From NCBI RefSeq assembly GCF_001767395.1, contig NZ_CP017014.1, positions 1,240,001 through 1,304,000 of the forward strand: 64,000 nucleotides of DNA, given 5' to 3'. A program made the position numbers and the translations under genes. The DNA comes from Rhodococcus sp. WMMA185 (lineage in GTDB: Bacteria; Actinomycetota; Actinomycetes; Mycobacteriales; Mycobacteriaceae). Of this stretch, positions 1 to 13,002 are shown in pieces; the first letter of the stretch is position 1; every line of letters starts with the position of its first letter. The notes under the pieces were generated by a model. That model worked only from the letters and a program-made list of their open reading frames with translations. It searched no databases and had not been told where the DNA came from.

Positions 1-216
1 GGCCAGAACGGCCTGGCCCAGGCGCGCGTATTCGCCGAGGTCGTCGACATCACGGGTGTGGTGCTCACCAAACTCGACGGCACGGCCAAGGGCGGCATCG
101 TCTTCCAGGTCCAGCACGAGCTGGGTGTGCCGGTGAAACTGGTCGGCCTCGGTGAGGGCGCGGACGACCTCGCACCGTTCGAGCCGGAGGCGTTCGTCGA
201 CGCGCTGCTCGGCTGA
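1..216 (+). CDS. ftsY: Signal recognition particle receptor FtsY, C-terminal end (partial)
   Basis: This is the last 71 codons of the SRP receptor GTPase, open at the left edge of the window. The frame starts at base 1 and stops with TGA at 214-216. The visible part holds the G4 guanine-specificity motif TKLDGTAKGG and the closing stretch of the NG domain (VKLVGLGEGADDLAPFEPEAF), which is typical of FtsY. The protein docks SRP-ribosome complexes at the membrane and works with Ffh, encoded 4.5 kb downstream. The paralogue Ffh has a similar TKLDGDARGG motif, but here the protein ends at once after the NG domain with no M domain, which identifies FtsY. Confidence 0.93.
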   Translation, partial: GQNGLAQARVFAEVVDITGVVLTKLDGTAKGGIVFQVQHELGVPVKLVGLGEGADDLAPFEPEAFVDALLG

Positions 217-246
217 CAGCCAGCGACAGGTGGAAACCGACCTCCC

Positions 247-274
247 GGAACCTCTGGTGAAACCTGCACGCAAC
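247..274. promoter_or_regulatory. Possible GlnR-type box upstream of amtB
   Basis: GAAAC at 259-263 and GCAAC at 270-274 are exactly 11 bp apart, with a further GGAAC at 247-251. Actinobacterial GlnR operators are spaced GAAAC/GTNAC half-sites with an 11-bp repeat, and amtB-glnB-glnD is a classic GlnR target. The half-sites are imperfect and no clear -10/-35 pair was identified, so this is a candidate only. Confidence 0.35.
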
Positions 275-386
275 ATAACCCGCCGCTGCGTTCACGTGCG
301 TGCAACAGTTCGGTGGCAAATCCGAAACACTGCGAAACCAAACTACTCCTGACCGCGCGCGGCCCAGCGCGCAACAGGAGGTAGTG

Positions 387-4631
<4,245 letters not shown>

Positions 4632-4707
4632 TCCGCCGGGCGCAAGCGGCTACGCTGGTGCCCGAGAATGTCCATCGCACACTCGTACGACTTCAGGAGC
4701 CTAATCG

Positions 4708-6294
4708 GTGTTCGAATCCCTTTCCGACAGGTTGACCGGAGCCCTCAAGGATCTGCGCGGCAAGGGTCGCCTCTCCGGTGCCGACATCGATGCTACGTGC
4801 CGTGAGATCCGGTTGGCTCTGCTCGAGGCAGACGTCGCGCTTCCTGTGGTCCGAGCGTTCATCGCCAAGATCAAGGAGCGCGCCAAGGGGGTCGAGGTCT
4901 CGGCGGCGCTCAACCCTGCGCAGCAGGTGGTCAAGATCGTCAACGAGGAACTCGTCGGGATCCTCGGTGGCGAGACACGTCGATTGGCCCTCGCCAAGAC
5001 GCCGCCGACGGTCATCATGCTCGCCGGTCTGCAGGGTTCGGGTAAGACGACCCTGGCCGGCAAGCTCGCCAAGTGGTTGCGCGACCAGGGGCACACTCCG
5101 TTGCTGGTGGCCTGCGACCTGCAGCGCCCCGGTGCGGTCGGCCAGCTGCAGATCGTCGGTGAGCGTGCGGGGGCCACGGTGTTCGCCCCGCATCCCGGCA
5201 CGTCCGTAGGCGGCGGCGACAACGAGTTGGGCATCAGCGCTGCCGATCCGGTGGAGGTCGCGCGCGCCGGTGTCGAGGAGGCTCGCAACAAGCAGTTCGA
5301 CGTGGTCGTCGTCGACACCGCCGGCCGTCTCGGAATCGACGCCGATCTGATGGCGCAGGCCGCGGGAATCCGCGACGCCGTGAACCCGGACGAGACGATC
5401 TTCGTTCTCGACGCGATGATCGGTCAGGACGCGGTCAGCACCGCCGAGGCGTTCCGCGAAGGAGTCGGGTTCACCGGTGTCGTGCTCACCAAGCTCGACG
5501 GCGACGCGCGGGGCGGCGCCGCGCTCAGTGTGCGTGAGGTCACCGGCCAACCCATCCTGTTCGCCTCCACGGGTGAGAAGCTCGAAGATTTCGACGTTTT
5601 CCACCCCGACCGGATGGCCAGTCGCATCCTGGGTATGGGCGACGTGCTCAGCCTCATCGAGCAGGCCGAGCAGGTCTTCGACCAGAAGCAGGCCGAGGCG
5701 ACGGCCCAGAAGATCGGCGCAGGTGAGCTCACCCTCGAGGACTTCCTCGAGCAGATGATGGCCGTCCGCAAGATGGGGCCCATCGGCAACCTCCTGGGGA
5801 TGCTCCCCGGTGCCGGCCAGATGAAGGACGCCCTCGCGAATGTCGACGAGAAACAACTCGATCGCGTACAGGCCATCATCCGGGGCATGACACCCGCCGA
5901 ACGCGAGAACCCGAAGATCATCAACGCCTCCCGCCGGCTGCGGATAGCGAACGGTTCAGGCGTGAAGGTGTCCGACGTCAATCAACTCGTCGACCGCTTC
6001 TACGAGGCCCGCAAGATGATGGCTGCGATGGCGGGGCGCATGGGTATGCCGGGTTCGCGCAAGCCCCAGCGCAGCAAGAAGGGCAAGAAGGGCAAGAAGG
6101 GCGGCAAGGGGCCGACGCCACCGAAGGTCCGGGGAGGATTTCCGGGCGGAATGCCGGCAGGGTTCCCGGGTATGCCCCCCGGTGGCCTGCCCGCCGGCAT
6201 GCCGGACCTGTCGAAGATGCCCAAGGGTCTTGACGAATTGCCTCCCGGGCTCGAAGACATCGACTTGTCCAAGCTGAAGCTGCCGAAGAAGTAA
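4708..6294 (+). CDS. ffh: Signal recognition particle protein Ffh (SRP54)
   Basis: The GTPase subunit of SRP, which binds 4.5S RNA and signal sequences and delivers ribosomes to FtsY. The N domain is followed by the P-loop GLQGSGKTTLAGKLA (about 107-121), DTAGR and TKLDGDARGG in the G domain, then a methionine-rich M domain with the RNA-binding region around INASRRLRIANGSG. GTG 4708 has an AGGAG at 4695-4699. At 528 residues it is longer than the roughly 450-residue E. coli protein: after the M domain comes a Lys/Gly block (about 455-472) and a Gly/Pro/Met-rich tail with repeated GGMP/GFPG-like units. Similar tails are known in actinobacterial Ffh. Confidence 0.96.
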   Translation: MFESLSDRLTGALKDLRGKGRLSGADIDATCREIRLALLEADVALPVVRAFIAKIKERAKGVEVSAALNPAQQVVKIVNEELVGILGGETRRLALAKTPPTVIMLAGLQGSGKTTLAGKLAKWLRDQGHTPLLVACDLQRPGAVGQLQIVGERAGATVFAPHPGTSVGGGDNELGISAADPVEVARAGVEEARNKQFDVVVVDTAGRLGIDADLMAQAAGIRDAVNPDETIFVLDAMIGQDAVSTAEAFREGVGFTGVVLTKLDGDARGGAALSVREVTGQPILFASTGEKLEDFDVFHPDRMASRILGMGDVLSLIEQAEQVFDQKQAEATAQKIGAGELTLEDFLEQMMAVRKMGPIGNLLGMLPGAGQMKDALANVDEKQLDRVQAIIRGMTPAERENPKIINASRRLRIANGSGVKVSDVNQLVDRFYEARKMMAAMAGRMGMPGSRKPQRSKKGKKGKKGGKGPTPPKVRGGFPGGMPAGFPGMPPGGLPAGMPDLSKMPKGLDELPPGLEDIDLSKLKLPKK

Positions 6295-6297
6295 TCG

Positions 6298-7383
6298 GTG
6301 GGGGCCCTGCACTTTCGGGGGATCGGCCTGCCGGAGGAGTGCCCGGTCGAGTATTGGGTCGATCAGGGTGTCATCGCTGCCGAGCCGATTCCCGGGGCCG
6401 AGACCGTATGTGAGTCGGGATGGATTGTTCCCGGGCTGGTCGATGCGCACTGTCACGTCGGCATCCGGTTCGGTGGCGGTGGCGGCGAGAGTATCGACGG
6501 ACTGATCGCCCAGGCGAAGACCGAGCGCGACGCCGGAGTCCTGCTGATCCGTGACGCCGGTTCTCCGGTCGACACCCGGTGTGTCGACGACCGTCTCGAC
6601 CTGCCGCGCATCGTCCGGGCCGGACAGCACATCGCCGCCCCCAAGAGGTATATACGCGGGCTTCCTGTCGATCTCGAGGACGAAGCGCAACTGCCGGACG
6701 AGGTGGTTCGGCAGGCCAGAGCCGGTGACGGTTGGGTCAAGCTGGTCGGTGACTGGATCGACCGTTCCTCAGGCGATCTGGCCCCGCTGTGGAGCGACGA
6801 TATCCTCGTCGAGGCGATCGCGGCGGCACATCGAGAAGGCGCTCGCGTTACCGCGCACGTTTTCGCCGAGGATGCACTCCCGGGCCTGCTCGAGGCGGGA
6901 ATCGACTGCATCGAGCACGGGACCGGGCTCACCGACGAGACGATCGGACTGATGGCTACCCACGGCGCCGCGCTCGTCCCGACCATGATCAACATCGCGA
7001 CGTTCCCGCAGATCGCCGACTCCGCCGAGCGGTTCCCGATCTACGCCTCCCACATGCGTGACCTGCACTCGCGAGTCAAGGACACGATCGGTGCGGCTCG
7101 GGACGCGGGCATCCCCATCTATGCGGGCACCGACGCAGGCGGATCGATCGCCCATGGGCGGATCGCCGACGAGGTGGAGGAACTGAAGTCGGTCGGGCTG
7201 TCGCCGACGGAGGCGCTCGGTGCCGCGTGCTGGAATGCCCGTTCGTGGCTCGGCCATCGAGGACTCGAGGCAGGCGCACCCGCGGACCTGCTGGTCTTCC
7301 GGAACGACCCCCGTGCGAGCAGTGACGTTCTCTCCGCGCCCGATGTCGTCGTGTTGCGAGGGCAGGTCGTGAAGACCAGATGA
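6298..7383 (+). CDS. Metal-dependent amidohydrolase (imidazolonepropionase-like family)
   Basis: A 361-residue amidohydrolase-superfamily enzyme starting with GTG 3 bp after the ffh stop. The metal-site pattern is complete: the HxH motif in GLVDAHCHVG, a lysine in GWVKLVGDW that could bridge the metals, histidines in VTAHVF and CIEHGTG, and the late aspartate in AGTDAGGS. The substrate cannot be read from sequence; relatives include Xaa-Pro dipeptidases, imidazolonepropionases and other cyclic-amide hydrolases. An uncharacterised amidohydrolase sits beside ffh in mycobacteria too, so the pairing is conserved, but I know of no functional link to SRP. Confidence 0.85.
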   Translation: MGALHFRGIGLPEECPVEYWVDQGVIAAEPIPGAETVCESGWIVPGLVDAHCHVGIRFGGGGGESIDGLIAQAKTERDAGVLLIRDAGSPVDTRCVDDRLDLPRIVRAGQHIAAPKRYIRGLPVDLEDEAQLPDEVVRQARAGDGWVKLVGDWIDRSSGDLAPLWSDDILVEAIAAAHREGARVTAHVFAEDALPGLLEAGIDCIEHGTGLTDETIGLMATHGAALVPTMINIATFPQIADSAERFPIYASHMRDLHSRVKDTIGAARDAGIPIYAGTDAGGSIAHGRIADEVEELKSVGLSPTEALGAACWNARSWLGHRGLEAGAPADLLVFRNDPRASSDVLSAPDVVVLRGQVVKTR

Positions 7384-7410
7384 CCTTCGTTTTTCTCTCT
7401 CGGTGTTCGT

Positions 7411-7563
7411 CTGGCAGAATAAGGGGCTGTTCGTCGCATCCGGTTACGCACCGAGCGGCGGTCACAGGAAAGAGGCAAAACCGGGCGCGCTATTCCTGCG
7501 CGTCGCAGAATTGCACGTGACACGTGGGTGCACTCGTGTGCGCCCCGAAGGAGAAGTACAGCA
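7411..7563 (+). promoter_or_regulatory. Candidate promoter and long leader of rpsP
   Basis: The sequence CGTCTGGCAGAAT ends at 7420 with a -10-like CAGAAT (7415-7420). Almost the same string, CGTCTGGCACAAT, lies upstream of rplS at 13880. If it is the promoter, the rpsP transcript would carry a leader of about 135 nt ending in the AAGGAGAA Shine-Dalgarno at 7548-7555. The -35 region is not convincing. Confidence 0.35.
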
Positions 7564-8025
7564 GTGGCTGTCAAGATCAAGCTCACCCGGCTCGGCAAGA
7601 TCCGGAACCCTCAGTACCGCATCGTCGTTGCTGATTCCCGCACCCGTCGCAACGGTCGTGCGATCGAGACCATCGGCAAGTACCACCCCAAGGAAGAGCC
7701 CTCGCTGATCGAGGTCGATTCCGATCGCGCTCAGTACTGGCTCGGCGTCGGAGCCCAGCCCACCGAGCCTGTCGAGGCAATCCTCAAGATCACCGGTGAC
7801 TGGCAGAAGTTCAAGGGTCTCCCCGGTGCCGAGGGCACCCTGCGCGTCAAGGAAGCCCAGCCCACCAAGCTCGAACTGTTCCAGGCCGCACTCGCGCAGG
7901 CCGAGAACGAGCCCGCTGCCGAGGCCGTCACCCCCAAGAAGAAGAAGGCCAAGGCGGAAGCCAAGGATGACGCCGAGGCTCCCGCAGAAGCGGCTGCTGA
8001 GGACGCGGAGGCTGCGCAGAAGTGA
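7564..8025 (+). CDS. rpsP: 30S ribosomal protein S16
   Basis: A small-subunit assembly protein. The N-terminal 80-90 residues match S16 ([20 protein letters not shown], then [11 protein letters not shown] and a [13 protein letters not shown] segment). The GTG at 7564 is preceded at 8 bp by AAGGAGAA, and initiation there gives the expected N-terminus. The 153-residue product has a C-terminal extension of about 50 residues rich in Ala, Glu and Lys (including [10 protein letters not shown]) that is absent from E. coli S16 but common in actinobacteria. It opens the operon rpsP-khpA-rimM-trmD. Confidence 0.97.
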   Translation: MAVKIKLTRLGKIRNPQYRIVVADSRTRRNGRAIETIGKYHPKEEPSLIEVDSDRAQYWLGVGAQPTEPVEAILKITGDWQKFKGLPGAEGTLRVKEAQPTKLELFQAALAQAENEPAAEAVTPKKKKAKAEAKDDAEAPAEAAAEDAEAAQK

Positions 8026-8264
8026 GTGCCGTCGTCGCCGATGCCGTAGAGCACCTCGTTCGTGGCATCGTCGCCAATCCCGACGACGTTCGTGTCGAGC
8101 TGATCACCGGGCGTCGGGGGCGCACTGTCGAGGTCCATGTCAATCCTGACGATCTCGGCAAGGTCATCGGACGGGGTGGTCGCACTGCGACCGCCCTGCG
8201 CACGCTGGTCTCCGGCATCGGTGGCCGCGGGATCCGGGTCGACGTCGTCGACACGGATCAATAG
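8022..8264 (+). CDS. khpA: KH-domain RNA-binding protein KhpA
   Basis: An 80-residue single KH-domain protein. The nucleic-acid-binding loop is visible as [15 protein letters not shown] after a typical beta-alpha lead-in ([25 protein letters not shown]). Family members (formerly YlqC) bind RNA together with KhpB/EloR and affect cell-wall growth in firmicutes. The GTG start overlaps the rpsP stop by 4 bp (GTGA), so translation is coupled. The rpsP-khpA-rimM-trmD order is conserved in actinobacteria. Confidence 0.93.
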   Translation: MSAVVADAVEHLVRGIVANPDDVRVELITGRRGRTVEVHVNPDDLGKVIGRGGRTATALRTLVSGIGGRGIRVDVVDTDQ

Positions 8265-8277
8265 GGGTCGTCCTCCG

Positions 8278-8850
8278 GTGGAGCTCGTCGTGGGCCGGGT
8301 CGCGAAGTCGCACGGCATCAGGGGTGAGGTCGTGGTCGAGGTTCGTACCGACGAACCCGAGAAGCGGTTCGCCGTCGGTGCGGTGCTGCGGGGTCGAAAG
8401 CCGCGCGAGCAGAATCTGAGTACCTACACGGTGGAAGCCGCCCGGGAACATTCCGGGCGGCTTCTGTTGTGCCTCGAGGGTGTCTCCGATCGCACGGGAG
8501 CAGATGCCCTGCGGGGCATGCTGTTCGTCATCGACAGCGCGGACCTCGAGCCGTCGGACGATCCCGACGAGTTCTACGACCACGAACTCGAGGGTCTGTC
8601 CGTGCGTCTCGTGGACGGAACCGAGGTGGGCACCGTCGTCGAGGTATTGCATTCGGCTGCAGGAGAATTGCTTTCGATCCGACGCGCGGGCGAACAGTCC
8701 GGCGAGCTCCTCGTTCCTTTCGTCGCCGCGATCGTCACGTCGGTGTCGGTGACCGGCGGCGTCATCGAGATCGACCCGCCGGAAGGGTTGCTCGACCCCG
8801 ATTTCGGTGATTCGGCCGATGGGATCCGTGACTCCGCCCATGGGAAGTGA
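8278..8850 (+). CDS. rimM: Ribosome maturation factor RimM
   Basis: A 16S rRNA processing and 30S head-assembly factor that binds S19. The protein has 190 residues. The N-terminal RimM domain begins [17 protein letters not shown], and the C-terminal PRC-barrel half contains [26 protein letters not shown] and ends with a family-typical [13 protein letters not shown] 8278 is chosen because the conserved domain begins immediately after it; the longer in-frame stretch upstream overlaps khpA and has no similarity to the family. It lies 13 bp after khpA and 10 bp before trmD. Confidence 0.94.
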   Translation: MELVVGRVAKSHGIRGEVVVEVRTDEPEKRFAVGAVLRGRKPREQNLSTYTVEAAREHSGRLLLCLEGVSDRTGADALRGMLFVIDSADLEPSDDPDEFYDHELEGLSVRLVDGTEVGTVVEVLHSAAGELLSIRRAGEQSGELLVPFVAAIVTSVSVTGGVIEIDPPEGLLDPDFGDSADGIRDSAHGK

Positions 8851-8860
8851 GAGGGTAGGC

Positions 8861-9553
8861 ATGCGTCTCGACGTGGTCACCATCTTTCCCGAGTACCTCG
8901 AACCGTTGCGAACAGCGCTGCTGGGCAAGGCAATCGATAAGGGGTTGCTGTCCGTAGAGGTACACGACCTACGGAACTGGGCGCACGACGTGCACAAGGC
9001 AGTGGACGATTCGCCGTACGGCGGCGGTCCCGGAATGGTCATGAAACCTACCGTGTGGGGGCCGGCCCTCGATGACGTTCTGGCTGACGGTGACGACGAA
9101 TCGGACACCCTTCTCGTCGTTCCCACTCCCGCTGGGGTCCCCTTCACGCAGTCCACTGCCGAGCGTTGGACAGGGGAGAAGCACATCGTCTTCGCCTGCG
9201 GGCGTTACGAAGGAATCGACCAACGCGTCTTCGACGACGCCGCCCGCCGCGTGCGGGTCGAAGAGGTGAGCATCGGCGACTACGTGCTCATCGGAGGCGA
9301 GGCGGCCGTACTGGTGATGACGGAAGCCGTCGTCCGGCTGATCCCGGGTGTCCTGGGCAATCAGCAATCGCACCAGGAGGATTCGTTCTCGGACGGTCTC
9401 TTGGAGGGTCCGAGCTACACCCGTCCCGCCACATGGCGCGGACTCGACGTACCGCCGGTGTTGTTGTCGGGGGATCACGCCAGGGTGGCAGCCTGGCGCC
9501 GCGAGCAGGCGCTGCGGCGCACCGCCGAACGGCGCCCGGACCTGTTGCCCTGA
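8861..9553 (+). CDS. trmD: tRNA (guanine-N1-)-methyltransferase TrmD
   Basis: Methylates G37 of tRNAs using S-adenosylmethionine and prevents +1 frameshifting. The 230-residue protein begins [13 protein letters not shown], has the [12 protein letters not shown] motif, and carries the SPOUT trefoil-knot segment [20 protein letters not shown]. The C-terminal domain ([21 protein letters not shown]) is standard. ATG 8861 fits the family N-terminus. It is the last gene of the rpsP operon and converges on the minus-strand hydrolase gene, with only 1 bp between stops. Confidence 0.96.
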   Translation: MRLDVVTIFPEYLEPLRTALLGKAIDKGLLSVEVHDLRNWAHDVHKAVDDSPYGGGPGMVMKPTVWGPALDDVLADGDDESDTLLVVPTPAGVPFTQSTAERWTGEKHIVFACGRYEGIDQRVFDDAARRVRVEEVSIGDYVLIGGEAAVLVMTEAVVRLIPGVLGNQQSHQEDSFSDGLLEGPSYTRPATWRGLDVPPVLLSGDHARVAAWRREQALRRTAERRPDLLP

Positions 9554-9554
9554 G

Positions 9555-10541
9555 CTAGTTTTGGATCCTCGACCAATCGTCTATCGAGCCGGTTGGGAAG
9601 AGCGTCCGCACCACGTCGGTCACCGTATCGCGGGCGTGTATGGCGCTGGCGTCCCCCGACGCATCTGTGTATGACGTATCGGGATAACCCTGTTGGCCGT
9701 TGCCGTAGGTGATGTTCTCCCTGGATGCAACGGCCAGAACGTAGCGGTTGTCCTCGCCGATCACCCCGGTGGACAGGTGGATCCACCTGCTCGCCACGCA
9801 GCACATCCAGCCCTGCTTCACCCCGACGGCATGTTCACCCGGTAGTCCGTCGGGAATGCCGAACCGCTGGTCATAGCCGTCGGTCCCCAGCGGAGTCGCC
9901 GAGTGAAGGTAGCCGAGGAACTCGGCGCTGCGCTCGGGCCCGATTCCGTCCCTGTCGTGGAGGAGGCCGACGTAGAAGTTCACCAGGTCGGAGGCCGTGG
10001 TCTCGGTGTTCCACCATGAGCCGTCGCGGGGCGCGGTGGTGGCGACGAGGCCGTAGCGCTGTGCCACGTCGGGAACGATGTTGCCGCCGCCGAGATCGGC
10101 CCAGAGCGTGCTGGCGGCGTTGTCGTCGGAGGACTCGAGCATCGGCTCGAGCAGCAGGTGGTCGTGCACGGAGAGCGGTCGCCCGCCGGTCGCGTCGAGG
10201 TGGAACAACTGGGCCGCAATGAACAGTTTGGACAGTGATGCCGATTCGATCGGCTGGTCACCCCCCGATTCCAGGTAGCTCCCCGTGGCGCGGTCGAGGA
10301 CGGCGATGGAGACGTCGGCGCCGCGGTCGGCGGCCGTTGCCACGGCGGCGGTCATGCGTTCGGTGATCGGTGGAACTGCGGGAACGTTCCTGCCGGAAAG
10401 GTGCTCGACACTACTTGCGGGTGTCGGAACTTCGGGGGTCGGAGCGGCGACGACCGTGTTCGTGTCTGTGGGAATCGTGCCGATGAGTGCCGCGCCCAGG
10501 AGCAGGACGAGGACTGCCAGGAACCAAGTCGGCCTGGGCAT
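9555..10541 (-). CDS. Exported serine beta-lactamase-like protein in the lppW position
   Basis: A 328-residue secreted protein with an N-terminal hydrophobic signal segment (about residues 6-24). It belongs to the penicillin-binding/class A beta-lactamase fold: SLSK (SxxK, in SASLSKLFIAAQL), SSDDN (like SxN), but KQG where KTG is expected. In M. tuberculosis the lipoprotein gene lppW occupies the same slot between trmD and rplS on the opposite strand. This protein has no lipobox cysteine, so it is probably released or signal-anchored. The ATG is preceded by AGGAGA at about 7 bp. Hydrolytic activity is uncertain because of the altered third motif. Confidence 0.75.
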   Translation of the reverse strand: MPRPTWFLAVLVLLLGAALIGTIPTDTNTVVAAPTPEVPTPASSVEHLSGRNVPAVPPITERMTAAVATAADRGADVSIAVLDRATGSYLESGGDQPIESASLSKLFIAAQLFHLDATGGRPLSVHDHLLLEPMLESSDDNAASTLWADLGGGNIVPDVAQRYGLVATTAPRDGSWWNTETTASDLVNFYVGLLHDRDGIGPERSAEFLGYLHSATPLGTDGYDQRFGIPDGLPGEHAVGVKQGWMCCVASRWIHLSTGVIGEDNRYVLAVASRENITYGNGQQGYPDTSYTDASGDASAIHARDTVTDVVRTLFPTGSIDDWSRIQN

Positions 10542-10603
10542 AGATTTCTCCTGAGAAACTCCGTGACGGCATCACCGCCGCCGCCATGGTTTCAGCCTAG
10601 CGG

Positions 10604-10617
10604 TAGGGTCCATTCCC
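10604..10617 (+). promoter_or_regulatory. Candidate promoter for a leaderless tex transcript
   Basis: TAGGGT (10604-10609) fits the TANNNT -10 element of actinobacteria. It lies 8 bp before the GTG start of tex, and no Shine-Dalgarno is present. This spacing would put the transcription start at or next to the start codon, giving a leaderless mRNA. Confidence 0.4.
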
Positions 10618-12909
10618 GTGATTCTCAGGACCGTCAACCAGCGCATTGCCGAGGAACTCGACGTTCGGGAAGGACAGGTCGCGGCCGCCGTGGACCTTCT
10701 CGACGGCGGAGCGACCGTGCCTTTCATCGCCCGCTACCGCAAGGAGGTCACCGGGGCGCTCGACGACGCCCAGCTCCGCCAACTCGAGGAACGGCTCCGA
10801 TACCTGCGGGAACTCGACGAGCGCCGGGTAGCGGTACTCGAGTCGATCGACTCACAGGGCAAGCTCGACGATCAGTTGCGGGGGCAGATCATGGCCGCCG
10901 ACACGAAGGCGCGCCTCGAAGACATCTATCTTCCTTTCAAGCCGAAAGTCCGCACGAAGGCGCAAATCGCGCGCGAAGCCGGCCACGAGCCGGTCGCCGA
11001 TGCACTGATCACCGATCCTTCGATCGATCCCGCTTCGTACACGGCGGAACAACTCGAGGGGGCGCGCGCCATCCTGGTCGAGCGTTTCGCGGAAGACGCC
11101 GATCTGGTGGGCGAGCTTCGCGAGCTGATGTGGACCCGCGGGCAGCTGGTGTCCGCGGTCCGTAAGGGCAAGGAGACCGAAGGAGCGAAGTTCGCGGACT
11201 ACTTCGAGTTCTCCGAGCCGTTCACCAAACTTCCGTCCCACCGGATTCTCGCGGTGCTGCGCGGGGAGAAGGAAGAGGTGCTCACCCTCACCCTGGCACC
11301 CGAGTCACAGGAGCCGGTCCCGGGCGAGCCGACGATCTACGAGGGCCACATCGCGGAACGCTTCGCCATCGCTGATCGGGGTCGGCCCGCCGACCGTTGG
11401 TTGCTGGACACGGTGCGCTGGGCGTGGCGTACCAAGCTGCTGGTCAAGCTGGGTATCGACACCAGGATGCGACTGCGCCAGTCGGCGGAGAAGGATGCGG
11501 TCGACGTCTTCGCAGCCAATCTGCGCGACCTGCTATTGGCCGCACCCGCCGGTACCCGCGCTACGATGGGCCTCGACCCCGGGTTCCGGACCGGCACCAA
11601 GGTTGCCGTCGTGGACGCCACAGGCAAGGTGGTGGCCCACGAGACCATCTACCCTCATCAGCCACAGAACAATTGGGACGCCTCCCTGGCCACTCTCGCA
11701 GGCCTCGTCGCCCGGCACGGTGTCGAGCTCATCGCGATCGGGAACGGCACAGCCTCCCGTGAGACGGACGCGCTGGCAACCGAACTCATCGCAAAGTTGG
11801 GCAGGACCAACCTGACGAAGATCGTGGTGTCCGAGGCCGGAGCGTCGGTGTATTCGGCGTCTGCCTATGCATCAGCCGAGTTGCCCGATCTCGATGTGTC
11901 GATTCGCGGTGCTGTTTCCATCGCCCGACGTCTGCAGGATCCCCTCGCGGAATTGGTGAAGATCGATCCGAAATCGATCGGCGTCGGCCAGTACCAGCAC
12001 GACGTATCGGAGACGCTGCTCGCGCGGTCGCTGGGCGCCGTCGTCGAGGACGCGGTGAACGCAGTCGGAGTCGATGTGAACACAGCGTCCGCGCCGCTGC
12101 TTGCGCGCGTATCCGGTATCTCTGGGTCGCTGGCCGAGAGCATCGTCGCGCACCGCGACCGCAGCGGCCCGTTCCGGAACCGGCAAGGGCTCAAGGACGT
12201 CACGAGGCTCGGTCCCAAAGCCTTCGAGCAGTGTGCGGGCTTCCTCCGCATTCCAGCCGGCGACGACCCCCTCGACGCATCGAGCGTCCACCCGGAGGCG
12301 TATCCCGTGGTGCGCAGGATCGTCTCTGCGAGCGGTACCGATGTTCGTGAGGTCATCGGCAACACGGCTGTTCTGCGCCGTCTGAATCCTGCAGATTTCG
12401 TCGACGACCGGTTCGGTCTGCCCACGGTCACGGACATCATCGGAGAGCTCGAGAAGCCCGGGCGTGACCCGCGCCCGGAGTTCAAGACGGCCACGTTCGC
12501 GGCGGGCATCGAGAAGGTGTCGCATCTGAAGCCGGGAATGACGCTCGAGGGGGTCGTCACCAACGTGGCGGCATTCGGTGCGTTCGTCGACGTCGGCGTC
12601 CATCAGGATGGCCTCGTCCACGTTTCGGCGATGTCCCGCAACTTCGTCAAGGATCCTCGTGACGTCGTGAAGTCGGGTGACGTGGTGAAGGTGAAGGTTC
12701 TCGAGGTCGATGAGGCCCGACAGCGGATCTCGCTGACCCTACGGCTTGACGACGAGGTCGCGGCGGGCGGTCGCAAGAGCGAGGCCCCCGCCGGCGGCCC
12801 GAAACGGGAGCGCCGCGGTGGAAAGCCGCAGCAGGGGCGACGCGAATCACGGCAGGCTCCCGGCGGTTCGATGGCCGACGCCCTGCGAAAGGCGGGCTTC
12901 GGCAAGTAA
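10618..12909 (+). CDS. tex: RNA-binding transcription accessory protein Tex
   Basis: A 763-residue Tex/YhgF homologue linked in other bacteria to transcript release and stress tolerance. Domains in order: helical Tex N-terminus (INQRIAEELDVREGQV, PFIARYRKEVTGALDD), a YqgF/RuvC-like domain (TMGLDPGFRTGTKVAVVD at about 318-335), a helix-hairpin-helix region (LARVSGISGSLAESIVAHR), and a C-terminal S1 RNA-binding domain (LKPGMTLEGVVTNVAAFGAF). A basic Gly/Arg/Lys tail of about 45 residues follows S1. The GTG start is set by the conserved N-terminus and the -10 element just upstream. Confidence 0.95.
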   Translation: MILRTVNQRIAEELDVREGQVAAAVDLLDGGATVPFIARYRKEVTGALDDAQLRQLEERLRYLRELDERRVAVLESIDSQGKLDDQLRGQIMAADTKARLEDIYLPFKPKVRTKAQIAREAGHEPVADALITDPSIDPASYTAEQLEGARAILVERFAEDADLVGELRELMWTRGQLVSAVRKGKETEGAKFADYFEFSEPFTKLPSHRILAVLRGEKEEVLTLTLAPESQEPVPGEPTIYEGHIAERFAIADRGRPADRWLLDTVRWAWRTKLLVKLGIDTRMRLRQSAEKDAVDVFAANLRDLLLAAPAGTRATMGLDPGFRTGTKVAVVDATGKVVAHETIYPHQPQNNWDASLATLAGLVARHGVELIAIGNGTASRETDALATELIAKLGRTNLTKIVVSEAGASVYSASAYASAELPDLDVSIRGAVSIARRLQDPLAELVKIDPKSIGVGQYQHDVSETLLARSLGAVVEDAVNAVGVDVNTASAPLLARVSGISGSLAESIVAHRDRSGPFRNRQGLKDVTRLGPKAFEQCAGFLRIPAGDDPLDASSVHPEAYPVVRRIVSASGTDVREVIGNTAVLRRLNPADFVDDRFGLPTVTDIIGELEKPGRDPRPEFKTATFAAGIEKVSHLKPGMTLEGVVTNVAAFGAFVDVGVHQDGLVHVSAMSRNFVKDPRDVVKSGDVVKVKVLEVDEARQRISLTLRLDDEVAAGGRKSEAPAGGPKRERRGGKPQQGRRESRQAPGGSMADALRKAGFGK

Positions 12910-13002
12910 TTCGGCGCCGCGGCCGCTTTCGTGCCGAAACAGCCGACGGTGTAGAGGCATTTTCGTTTTGATGGAGCCGATGGTTCCTCACTGAAATGGG
13001 CG

